NCBI RefSeq assembly: GCF_963678635.1
Contig: NC_087070.1
Location: 43,510,988-43,574,987, forward strand
Direction of reading: 5' to 3'
DNA length: 64,000 bases
Origin: Symsagittifera roscoffensis
Taxonomy: Eukaryota > Xenacoelomorpha > Acoela > Convolutidae
Position numbers and translations under genes: made by a program. Below the pieces are notes generated by a model. The model was given only the letters and a program-made list of their open reading frames with translations, made no database searches and was not told the DNA's origin. Every line of letters begins with the position of its first letter. The stretch's first letter is position 1. Shown here piece by piece: positions 54,263 through 64,000 of this stretch.

Positions 54263-54840
54263 CTTGTGCAGTTTATTACGTTTTTTGGATTCCCAATTCT
54301 GGTGCTCCTTTGTTCCTTTGCTGTTAGCGCATTCCCCCTCTCTTTTCAATCCTCAATGATTCATCCCACTTTTGTTGTTTGTTTTGTGATTGTTCATTTG
54401 TAATAGATAGAAGCAATAGTTCAGATAGTTCCGAATACATTGATTATCATGTCCGATTACCAATTTTTTAAATTGAAACAAAGTTTTTTTCAAAAAATTT
54501 TATTATTTACACTTTGCTACACTGATGCCTCGGCTCTTTATTGTATAGTAATTCAAGTGTTCTTTCTCCTTCTTCTTCTTGAATATCTTAAATATGAGGG
54601 GATGAGAATGATTTCAAACCATAGTCCAGTGCGAGGAGGTTTACTGGGTTCGATTACATTCTATATTTTTGTTTATTGGTGATCGATATCGGAAAGTGTT
54701 CTACGAGAAAGCAAGAAACACCGGATCTTATTTGCAAATTCAGAATACTCTGGTTTTCCTATGGAATGTTTTCGTTCTAAATATTCGAATTTTTCGCTCA
54801 AAGCAGCAATAAAAAGTATTCGCCGAAAACCTGCTTCACG
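54263..54840. other. 3' flank of the GC-rich retroelement, no gene seen
   Basis: Possibly the 3' UTR of the element up to about 54410 (pyrimidine-rich), then AT-rich DNA. Nothing else recognised. Confidence 0.4.
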
Positions 54841-56994
54841 GGTCTGTGCCAGTCGGTCATATCTGGAAGAGAGGAGGAGGAGTCAGGAGGAGAGGCCAGT
54901 CTAGGAGGAGAGATAATCACAAAAAAAGAATACAACTATTCGAACCGAACCAGAGTGAACCTTCAACGGAAAGGTGGACAGCTTGAGTGTCCCAATGGTT
55001 CAGACAAAAACTCCAATTCTAGAGTCAAAACTCAATTCTGTTATTAGAACTGACCAGTATTGAACTTATCTAGTTATCTTATTTATTTGTTAGAACAGTA
55101 AAAATAGTTGTTCGGACAACGTCCAATAGTGAATCTACGAGTTTTAAAACCCGCTACCCGAAAGCTTTCCGGGTTGCAGAGAAATCGAACTCAACGTGTT
55201 TGATTTGGTGGATTCAGCAAACCGGAGGGGTACAGGTAGCATAGTTTTTCGCAAATTTTTTCAACTAAAGCGTTTTAGATCGGGTCTTTTGCGTTGAACT
55301 AGAAAAGAATAGGACTTCTGAGCTCGGATCAATAATTTTTAGGTCGAAAAGAACAAAATTGCGGAAAAATTTTGGCGGAACCTATAAGAGACAAACTTTT
55401 TGACTTTAGAAAAAAAACGTTTTGGTTAATAACTTTGGAACTACTGGGCATATCGAGTTGATCTTGGTATCAATAGATCAGAAATTAGCTGAGCTTACTG
55501 ATAGGGACAAAAGTTTTTCGAAAAAGTAAGCGTGAAAATTTTTTGAGATTGCTTTTAGCAAATTCACCAATTTGGAGGGTAGACCCTTCACGTTTTTCAA
55601 AATTTTTTTAGAAAAGCCCTCACACCCCTACCAAAAGGTAACAGCGGTTGAATAGAGTATATTTAGGCTGTTCTAGACGAAAGGGGAAGGCTAAAGGCAC
55701 AAAAAAACCTTAATCGAGCCGAAGTTGGGCTAGCGATAAGACCTTTCACCGTTAGCGTGAATTGTCAAATAAGAGGCTTAACTTCAATCCGAAAAGGTCT
55801 AGGAAAGCATTACATACCCTTCCTAGTTAATTGAAAAAGCAAAATCGCATCGGAGAACGTACCCGGAGGGGTATAGGTTGAAAGAAGGAAATCTCCGAAA
55901 AACTATTTTTACAAAACCAGAGGGCTCCCAATCCGGAGGGGTCAAAAAAAAATTTCAAATATTCGGAGGGGTCCGAATCCGGAGGGGTCTTATATTTACT
56001 AATTCGGAGGGATCCCATCCAGAGGGATTTAAATTTTGTTAATCCGGAAGGGTCATATTTTTTTTCCCAATCCGGAGGGGTCTAAATTTTGCTAGTACGG
56101 AAGGGTCCTATTTTTGCCAATCCGGAGGGGTATTATTTTATTAAAAGACTTAAGTAAACAGAAGAAAGACTACAGTTAGAGGTATTAGGTCATTAGCAGA
56201 CAGGCTAGGAATCAGTGACTGCACTGGTAACTTGCCTTTCAATAAAAACAAGACCACAAACAAAACAGGTCCGAACTCGGATATTCGCGACACTAAGTCT
56301 AAACTAAAAAGAGCGTAATTCATTGGTGTGGATTGAAACCCAATACGTTTTTGTGAAAAGTTACTGCCCTGAGGATTGTAGTAGGTCTAGCTCGGGCAGT
56401 CCAAAGGCAGATAGGTAACACAGTACTCGGTGGGTGCAATAGACGCCCACTTGAGAAAATTACTGCCTTCAAAGTTTTGTCTGTTTGGTGCAGCACCAAG
56501 CAGGGAAAGCTTTTTCTTTAAAAGACAAGTTCGACTACTGTACTGCGACCAACTAATAGTACAATACACATACGTTTTTTTTAAATAGAGGTATTCATAT
56601 TCTGTCATTATATATATTTTTTTGTTTTTGGTTTTAAATCAACATAAACTGTGCTTGATTGGGTAGTGAGTACACTATCTTTTAAATTGACTGATAACAT
56701 CATATTGTGCTAGTTCTCAAATCTTACGACCGATAATCGGTTAGTGTGAATAAATTATATACAAACTGTACTCTGATAACATACAGGGATTCGTGGTCAC
56801 TATTTTATAGCATCTTGTGAAATTTATTGCGTTGTGTCATTATTATTGGTAGTCAAACTATAACGTCACTAGCAATCGAATTAAGTGTATAGGCATTAGG
56901 AAGTGACAAATTGAGAGTGAGTCTAGACAAGTCAAGGATACCTAAATGAGGTAATAGCTCTAGGAAATTCATACCTAAAAAGCAAAGAAAAACA
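54841..56994 (+). other. Leader or LTR-side region upstream of the Gypsy element
   Basis: Noncoding. It carries a motif array (55220-56130) and may include the 5' LTR and primer-binding site of the Gypsy element, but without the 3' LTR (off the right edge) I cannot set boundaries. A hairpin-like acccgaaag/ctttccgggt lies near 55155. Confidence 0.4.
55220..56130 (+). repeat. Array of CCGGAGGGGTC-like motifs
   Basis: About ten matches to aatccggaggggtc, near 55221, 55861, 55930, 55960, 55976, 56001, 56016, 56041, 56078, 56095 and 56118, most within 300 bases and separated by AT-rich spacers of 5-30 bases. Variants differ at one or two bases (cggaagggtc, cagagggatt). Spacers are not alike, so it is a motif cluster rather than a simple tandem repeat. 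Confidence 0.75.
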
Positions 56995-58754
56995 ATGACC
57001 GATCCTTTTGTGGATTGGATCAAACGAGCCCGGACCGACAAAGGGGAGACGGTTTCAGGCAGAATGGTTGAAACAAGGAGTCAGAAGACCTCAGAAGAGC
57101 AAAAAAACTGTTAGAAGTGGAGGTCAATACGGACCATGTCATGGATAACAACCAGGAAGTACATGGACTGGAAGGGAGAGGCAGAAGGCTGGCGAGTGAA
57201 TCTACTCCGGTAGAACAAGGCCATGATTTTGCCACTTCCACTGGGACATTGGATCGAGAGGAGATGTCGGAACTGTCCGACATCTCAACTGAAATAGCGG
57301 CAAGTAGAAGATCTCCAACAGACAACACTATGATGGCAGGCGGAACTGAGAAACAAACAACGTCATCATCGTTCTCAGAAAGAATGAGGAACACCTTAGG
57401 AAACATCTTTCCATTCACCATGGGAGGGGGCGCAGGAATTGAAGGTGAATCCCAGGAGGAGGAGGACGAAGAAGAGCAAGTGGACTTTGGGTCTCAATTC
57501 AGCCTCAATAGTTCGACCCAGGAGAATGAGGCATACGTCGGAAGAGAGACTGGAACCATGGACAAATTTGGTGTAGTGAGAACGATAAGCAAAGAGGTAA
57601 ACACACCGGGTCAGTCAAGAGACTTCGCGATTATGACAAATTCAGAGCTGCAAACTGGGGAGAGTAGAAAATGAGGGCTAGGCAACGCATTGGCGGATCC
57701 TGAGGTGGATAAAGAAAAGACGTCGAGGCAGAGAGTCAAGGCCCGAATCTCGACCAGCACGAAGCTACCTGGGACCGACAGGGTTACACCGCCGCTAGTG
57801 ACGCCACTCGTGGTTAACGGGGCAGCACTAGAAGAAGCCTTGAACAACATAGTGGACAGTTTAGGAGAACAAAATGAACAGATGTCCATAAGAATGAGTG
57901 AACTAGAAAGAGCAGATCACATTGAAAGAGAAAGTCTGTGGGAAGAAATAAACCGCAATAGACAAGAAGTTGATAGGAGCGAAAAACGCTTGAAAGAAAG
58001 AACGAACGAGCATATAGCAAAGAATTTGTCGCGAATGACAAGAGAAGCAGAATAGAGAGAGTTACGCTTAAGAGACAACATGGAGAAGTTAAGAATTCAG
58101 CAAGAGCAGTCTCTTGGGACTCTTGACACAAAGATAGACGCGATGATGGAGAGGCGAACTCAGGCTATCATGGATAGGTTGGACGGGCTACTAAGCAGCA
58201 AGTGTAGACCAAAAGAAGGGGAACCGAACTCGGGAGGTCCCAGCAGGGAGCCGAAGGTGAACTTCAATTAACATCAAAAGATGAAGACGTATGGATCCAA
58301 TAGAGGCAGGGGCAGTGCATCAGGCTATGCCACAAGGGATAATAGAACATGGGGCCCGAACAGTAGAGCAAGTTCAACGGGGAACAGACAGACCTCTAAT
58401 GAACGACCAACGCAAGGCACACATGCGACTGGGAGAAGTTATTCCGGTAACAGGGGGCATGCAAGCCCGGGGAGGAGTCATGTGGGCCAAGCGGGAAACA
58501 CTCACGGCGATTCGGATTGCAGGGATGCACCGCATACAGAGCCTTTGACAAGGTGTGAGGACACTCAGGCGGGACACTCAAGGGATGCTACGGCAATGGC
58601 CACAGCCTTTGAACCCCTAAACAGGTCTTTGGAGACATTCCTTACAAGGTTATCCAGAACCAATGAACGCAGTGAGAAGTCCAGAAGAGTCTTTAAGAAA
58701 CCGAGATGCTATAAAATAAAGACGAATCTGATGGCTGTATTGATACCGGGATAG
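56995..58754 (+). pseudogene. Gypsy gag N-terminal region, broken
   Basis: ATG 56995 opens about 40 codons (MTDPFVDWIKRARTDKGE) to TAG 57112-57114. Just before the stop is A AAA AAC (57102-57108), after which the -1 frame is open to 57672. That frame then continues past TGA 57672, TAG 58053 and TAA 58269 to TAG 58752. It is acidic, then coiled coil (IVDSLGEQNEQMSIRMSELE), then a Gly/Arg/Ser-rich stretch. Unusually long for gag, with no resemblance to known domains. Confidence 0.6.
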
Positions 58755-60892
58755 TGGTAATGAAACTGCATTTCGAGGAAGAGGACTTGTCGGAGAGACA
58801 GGAATGCAGTGCGCTCACCAGTAATTTGGAAGGGACAGCCCTGAACTGTGTCATGACCAACAAGCAATATCAGCGTGACACAGCTGAGAAAATCTTCGAA
58901 ATCTTGTTAAACCGTTTCGGATCAAGGGTGCAGGGGCACCAAGCGATGATGCGCTTCGAGAAACGGAGGCAACGAGAAGATGAAACGATAGACAAGTTTC
59001 TCGATGACTTGGAAATGCTGAGAAGACGCAGCCAACCGGATGAGTCAAACCGAAGGATGAACCTGGCCGTAGTCTCAAAATGCATCGATGGTGTGAAGAA
59101 TGATGAACTTCGAACAATGCTAGCAACGCATTACACACCACTATCAACCAATACGCCAACACCAGAGGAGTTGAGGCTCAAGTCAAAAGAGTAACTTTTG
59201 TTGAAACCTCCTTCGAGATCTGGATACTACACGAACAATTATGGCAATTTTAACAACGGACCAGCAAATCAAGGGAACAATTGGTACAAACCGAGGGATG
59301 ATATGGACAAGAGACGCTCTTGTGCCAATTGCAGTTCAACGGACCATCATGTGTCAGCATGCCCAGCTTACAAACAAGGCATGAAAGCAATAGGCTTTAG
59401 CCTCGAGGACGAAAATGCGTCAGAATTGGACCATGAGGATTTCATGAGAGGAGTAATTGCAAAATTCGGCCCAAGGTGTTTCTTTTGCAACTTGGAAGGT
59501 CATTTTAAATCAGATTGTCCGCAATTCTGGGATGCAGTGGCAGACATCAAGCATCCAAGACATGAAGAAGCTTTATCAGGAGTGAAAGCCAGCAAGGCTC
59601 GACTTTTGAGTGAAGCAGAGGCACGCAGAAAGGATAAACCTCAAGAGCTGGCGGCAAAGAAAATGCAAGCGGTAACAGCAGAGACACGTGAACCGGAACC
59701 GGCAACTGCGGCCGATGACTTCAAGATTGATTATAGGGCAGCAGCGAGGGATGCTCTAAGTAGAGTGCAGCAGGAACTGGTGACGAAAGAGATCGAACAT
59801 AAAGTGAAACTTGAACTGGAGAATGAGAAATTTCAGGAGCAACTGAATACCTTCGAAGCAACGGAGTTCGAAGAAACTAAAGCACCAAGCAGTTTGAGCA
59901 TGAAACTTAATGTGATCTCCGGTCAGAGGTTCGGCTTGGTGCCGCAGAGAAGCAAGATACAGTCGATAATCTCAGTGGCTGGACATCAGGTAATCATAAA
60001 TTTAAGTGAACCATCCGAGTTCACTTTGATGCATTTGGACACATATGCAGATTATCTGAGGCAGGTGGAGCCACGCACTGAGTCGAGAGCTGTGCGAGCA
60101 CTACTAACAACGGGTGGCCCTCGCATGAAGAAACTTCATGGACGCTACCGGGAGGTCTATGGGCCGTATCAAGTGATGCTGAACGTGGATGGAATCAGTA
60201 TCTACACTAGGACTTATGTAACAACAGATGATGACCAAATGGGGCAGATCTATTTGGGTGAGGAGGAACTCAAAGTCCGCAGGATAGGCCATGACGCCAT
60301 GATGGAACAAGATGCAGTACACATTGGGTATGAAGCAGATGTGACCGCACATCTGCTCGACACCAACGGAACGAAAATCGGAGTCACAGGGCTTCTGGAC
60401 ACAGGAGCGGTAGTGATTGTGATGCCGATAAAAACTTGGGAAAGAATGGGCTTCACGAGGGAAGATATAATTCCAACGAATCTCCGACTGGCCGCCGCCA
60501 ATCGAGGAGCTATTTACGTAGCCGGAAAAACACCAATAACGGTCCTCCACATGGGAGGACGGGATCTTTGGATGAGCTTCCTGGTCGTAGAGAATTTGGA
60601 CGACGCCGACCAATTCATCTTGGGCAGAGATTTTGTCAGGAATTTTGACGTGATGATTGACTTGAAAAACTGTCTGATACGGATTAGAAACCCGGACCGG
60701 AAGTATGTTAAGAGACCAATTAATAGGATAATAACAGACGAAAACAAGGTACCAAATTTTTTAGATAGAAAAGTAAAACTACAGCCAGGACAAGCTGTGG
60801 TGGCAATTTTTAGAATGAGAAATTTGAATTCGTTAAGTGATAGTAAACAGGTTTGCTTAGTACCGAATCCAAATAGAGTTCGGTGGTTTTAG
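58712..60892 (+). pseudogene. Gypsy capsid, nucleocapsid and protease
   Basis: After a frameshift near 58720 the capsid continues (VVMKLHFEEEDLSERQ; MRFEKRRQREDETIDKFLDD), passes TAA 59192-59194, then two canonical CX2CX4HX4C knuckles (CANCSSTDHHVSAC; CFFCNLEGHFKSDC). An aspartic protease follows, with LLDTGAVVIVMP (about 60390) and FILGRDFV (about 60620). Ends in a stop at 60890 where the frame shifts. Confidence 0.75.
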
Positions 60893-61083
60893 GCCGGAGC
60901 TTCTCGGTAACGCGAAACGGACTGTGTGTCAGTGTGTTATTGAACACACTGGACACCACGGTTTCAATCCAGCGTGGAAAGAAGCTTGGCTACGCTTTGC
61001 CGATGAGGACCGACTATGAGGAGACACAAAACTTGAAGAAACATAGTCTGAAAGACTGTCCTTATCATGCCAATAAAGATTAA
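60883..61083 (+). pseudogene. Gypsy protease-RT linker
   Basis: Frame +1 segment VLGRSFSVTRNGLCVSVLLN then IQRGKKLGYALP, a linker typical of this Gypsy group, closed by TAA 61081-61083; the same frame resumes directly after it. Confidence 0.6.
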
Positions 61084-63126
61084 GTTTTAAAGAGGATTAA
61101 TGAATTAAAATCTATTCATAAATTGTTTTCAATGAAATCCGAAACGGACGACGGCTTATCAAGCTGCTCGAATTTTCCGGAACGCCCCTCGTCATATGAA
61201 ATAGAATCTAACAAACCGGTTTTGCCAGAGATAGAACATTTAAAAGGGAAAATAGGTGAGGGAGATTTCGAAAAATTGCGGGACCTCCTAAATCGGAACG
61301 CAGATGTATTTTCAAAACATAAGGCGGATATCGGTTGCTGTAATTACGTCGAACACGAAATTGAACTTGAAGAGGGCGCCGTTCCCCATAGGGAAGGCGC
61401 AAGACGAATGACGCCACACAAATTGGAAGCGTGCCGAGCGGAAATAGAAATGTTGCTTGAATACGACATGATAGAACCCTCGAAATCGCCATGGGCTTGC
61501 GGGTTAGTAATGGCGAAAAAGAAAGGGGTGCAGCTCAGATTTTGTTGCGACTTTCGTTACTTGAACGCGGTAACGATAAAAGATGCGTACCCGATACCGC
61601 GAATAGACGAGAGCCTCTCTAACCTTGGTGATGCCAAGTTCTTCACCACATTGGACTTGGGTTCTGCCTTCTGGCAGGTCCCTCTGCGGAAGAAGGATAG
61701 AGAGAAAACCGGATTCGCGTGCGAATTGGGATTGTACCAGTGGAAGAGGATGCCCTTCGGCTTGTGCAATGCAACGGCCACTTTTCAAAGACTGATGGCT
61801 CAGGCTTTGACGAGAGTGACCAAGAAGTAAGGGAATCTCGTGATGTGTTACGTGGATGACGTAGTCATAGCGACACCGACCCTGGAAGACCACATTGATA
61901 GGCTCGATGAGGTCTTTGGATGCATGAAAAGAGCAGGATTGAAGTGCAAACCATCGAAATGTGAAATCCTTAGGGATTCGATTAAGTACCTGGGAAGAAT
62001 GGTGGACAGGCATGTTGTGAGGCCGGACCCGGAAGCAGTGGAAGCAGCGTTGACATGGAAAGCTCCCAGAACGGACACACAGCTCCTGAGCTTCCTAGGG
62101 TTTGCCAATTACTACCGGGAATTCATAAAAGGATATGCGGACAAGGTGTATCCGATGCAGAAGCTGATGTGCAACAAGGAGAAAAAGTTCGAATGGAACG
62201 ATGAGGCACAGGTTGCCTTCGAGAACATAAAGCGGGAACTGTGCGAAGCGCCAGTGCTAGGCATGCCTACAGAAAAAGGCATGTATGTTTTTGACACAGA
62301 CGCATCGGTAGTAGCCATCTCAGGAATATTGCATCAAGAGCAAGAATGGAACGGAAGAACGGTTCTCCGTCCCATTGCATACGGCAGCAAGGTCTTGAGT
62401 GACACAGAGATGAAATATGGCGCACCAAAAGCAGAAATGTTTGCAGTAGTCACTTTCGTGGAAAAGTACCGTGCATACTTGGGGAGCGCTCCCTTCAAGT
62501 TACGCGTGGACAACAGAGCGTTATCCTGGTTGAAGACTTACTCGATGGATCAGAGTTATATTGGTAGATGGATAGTAAGATTGGATGGCTACCATATGAT
62601 AAACGAACATAGGATGCGTGATAAACACCAAAATGCTGACAGCCTCAGCAAGAAAACTGAGTTCTATGAAAGATTGGAGCAGAAGCAGGCCAATCAGGCG
62701 GAAATAAAGGAGGGATTTTCGTTTCTGGACAAAGAAACTTATGAAGCGCTTCCCTTAACGAGATGGTTGGATAAGTCTGGACATCCAATTCCAGGGCATC
62801 CTGAGTTACCTGTAGAGAAAGCAGCCGAGATAAAGATCCTATCCAAGGAGGACCCGGTCCCCTTGGATCTGTTGCTGCGCTCGAATCTGGTCCAGCAAGA
62901 ACTCTCTCGCATGAACATAAACAGCCTCTCATTATTGGATAAAACGGTGCAGGTCACACCGCAAGTGATGCGGATGCTGGGTGGATTGTTAGAAAGAGTA
63001 GTGACCAGAGATGACCCCGAGTGGACGGCAGCAGTGGCATCGCTAACAGTCAGTGAGAAGGTGAAGATCATGCCGTCCAGACGACAGCACGCAGAGAACA
63101 AGAGGGATTGTAGGACAATAGTTTAG
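61084..63126 (+). pseudogene. Gypsy reverse transcriptase and RNase H
   Basis: RT motifs in order: CCDFRYLNAVTIKDAYPIP, TLDLGSAFWQVPL, MPFGLCNATATFQ, then YVDD at 61849-61860. A TAA at 61828-61830 lies six codons before YVDD. RNase H follows (FDTDASVVAISG; LRVDNRALSWL). The stop at 63124-63126 ends the long frame, but coding resemblance continues. Confidence 0.85.
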
Positions 63127-64000
63127 CAACTAGTATCCTCAATACCCCACAAGATTTTAACCAGTACTTCTTACGGACAGAAAGAACAGGGGAGCAGCAA
63201 GCGAAAGAAAACCGTCACCTTTGTGGACCAGGATAAGGAAGGTGAAAAGGTAGAACAAAATCTGCTGCAAGACTATTTGTCCGGGGAGACGAATGATGAG
63301 AAGAACCAGCGATCACAAAATCAACACCCGGGCCAAAAAAGTTTGTCCGGGGAGTCTGAGATAGACGAAAAAATTCCTGACGAGAAACAGGACCTAGAGA
63401 ACAAGGTTTTGTCCGAGGAGTTCAGATGGATGTGAAGAAGGCACAGACATTATCTGGAGGAGTGTGCAGTCTCCAGCACAGCCTCTTCAACGGATGACAA
63501 TTCCCGAAACTCAGGAATGGACACCTATTCAGACAGGAACTCGAGCTCGGGATCAGAACTGTCCGAACTAGCGATCCATACACTACTAGTGGGAACTCGG
63601 GCAAGGGATCTGGACAGAGAGGTGTGCCAGGATCCTGACAGCGATCGCTACGTTATACCAAGCGAAAGAGTCTTTGACAACGCAGCGGACGACTTGGAGA
63701 CAATAGCGGTATCGAAATGTTCGATAAGTCTGTTGCCGCAGAAAGAGGTAGTCAGGACTGATCTTCAGCCGTTTAAACAAGAAACACAACCATTGGCGAA
63801 GATTTGGTGCGTTAAGATGGAAGAAGACACACACCAGCCCAACGAGCTGAATAGTCAGATGAGGGTCATGAAGACGTACTTAAAGGCGAGATACAGACTC
63901 TCGGATCTTCTAGGGGCGCAGAGAAATGATCGCATGACAAGCAACCTGAAAAGGTGGATCGAGAATTGTTCTCCGGATAAAGGGCACCTCGAGGAAGATA
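63127..64000 (+). pseudogene. Gypsy region leading into integrase (partial)
   Basis: The same frame continues past TAG 63124 and TGA 63433 to the end. An acidic stretch with three tags like LSGE (DYLSGETNDEK; SLSGESEIDEK; VLSEEFRW) precedes the integrase N-terminal helix region RYRLSDLLGAQRNDRMTSNL. The catalytic core lies beyond the window. Confidence 0.6.

Larger units (their letters stand above)
56995..64000 (+). mobile_element. Ty3/Gypsy LTR retrotransposon, degraded, runs off the right edge
   Basis: Plus-strand order: gag (from ATG 56995), capsid, two CCHC knuckles, aspartic protease, RT (YVDD), RNase H and the start of integrase at the window end. Frames change near 57105, 58720 and 60885 and at least eight in-frame stops occur (57672, 58053, 58269, 59192, 61081, 61828, 63124, 63433). 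RT and RNase H before integrase is Gypsy order. No LTR was defined. Confidence 0.85.

Overview
This is a 64-kb piece of an AT-rich animal (invertebrate-type) nuclear genome. Short exons with GT-AG introns, tRNA-derived SINEs, MITEs, a PHD-finger LINE, BEL/Pao and Ty3/Gypsy remnants and microsatellites all point to a metazoan. I cannot fix the phylum from the sequence alone. There are no prokaryotic features, rRNA genes or CRISPR arrays.

Host genes. (1) 2-775, plus strand: the last coding exon of an unrecognised Ser/Pro-rich protein with a KVRF (PP1-docking-like) motif. (2) 1559-5940, minus strand: the first half of a phospholipid scramblase gene (three exons in phase); its C-terminal half is not in the window. 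(3) About 18.1-39.8 kb, minus strand: a 16-exon gene whose product has an N-terminal FHA domain, a long acidic/basic Ser-rich middle and a C-terminal tandem BRCT pair. That is the architecture of MDC1, the gamma-H2AX reader of the DNA-damage response. Every exon junction I propose keeps one reading frame, giving about 1,522 codons. (4) 48222-48443, minus strand: a possible short N-terminal exon behind a splice-acceptor-like site.

Repeats. Introns and intergenic DNA are packed with a dispersed family (called R1 here) that ends in a TATA-like block, tRNA-headed SINEs, and a degenerate ~200-bp repeat family (R2). R2 is partly caught up in a recent 1.95-kb tandem duplication at 13.68-17.57 kb, just downstream of the MDC1-like gene. 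Other structures are a 181-bp foldback MITE (31.0 kb), a hAT-like MITE inserted in a CA microsatellite (26.8 kb), a perfect 44-bp-arm palindrome (24.66 kb) and a 76-bp tandem array (45.6-46.5 kb).

Mobile elements of the right third. A decayed BEL/Pao pol lies on the minus strand (about 40.8-44.9 kb) with R2 DNA between its parts. A nearly intact CR1/L2-type LINE occupies 48.7-52.4 kb on the minus strand. Its PHD ORF1 and endonuclease/RT ORF2 share one frame and are separated only by TGA-CTA-G, the classic stop-readthrough context. A GC-rich, 5'-truncated retroelement C-terminus (zinc motif plus PD-(D/E)XK-like domain) lies at 53.2-54.3 kb. A Ty3/Gypsy element broken by several stops and frameshifts runs from about 57.0 kb off the right edge in its integrase; upstream of it is an unusual array of CCGGAGGGGTC-like motifs (55.2-56.1 kb).
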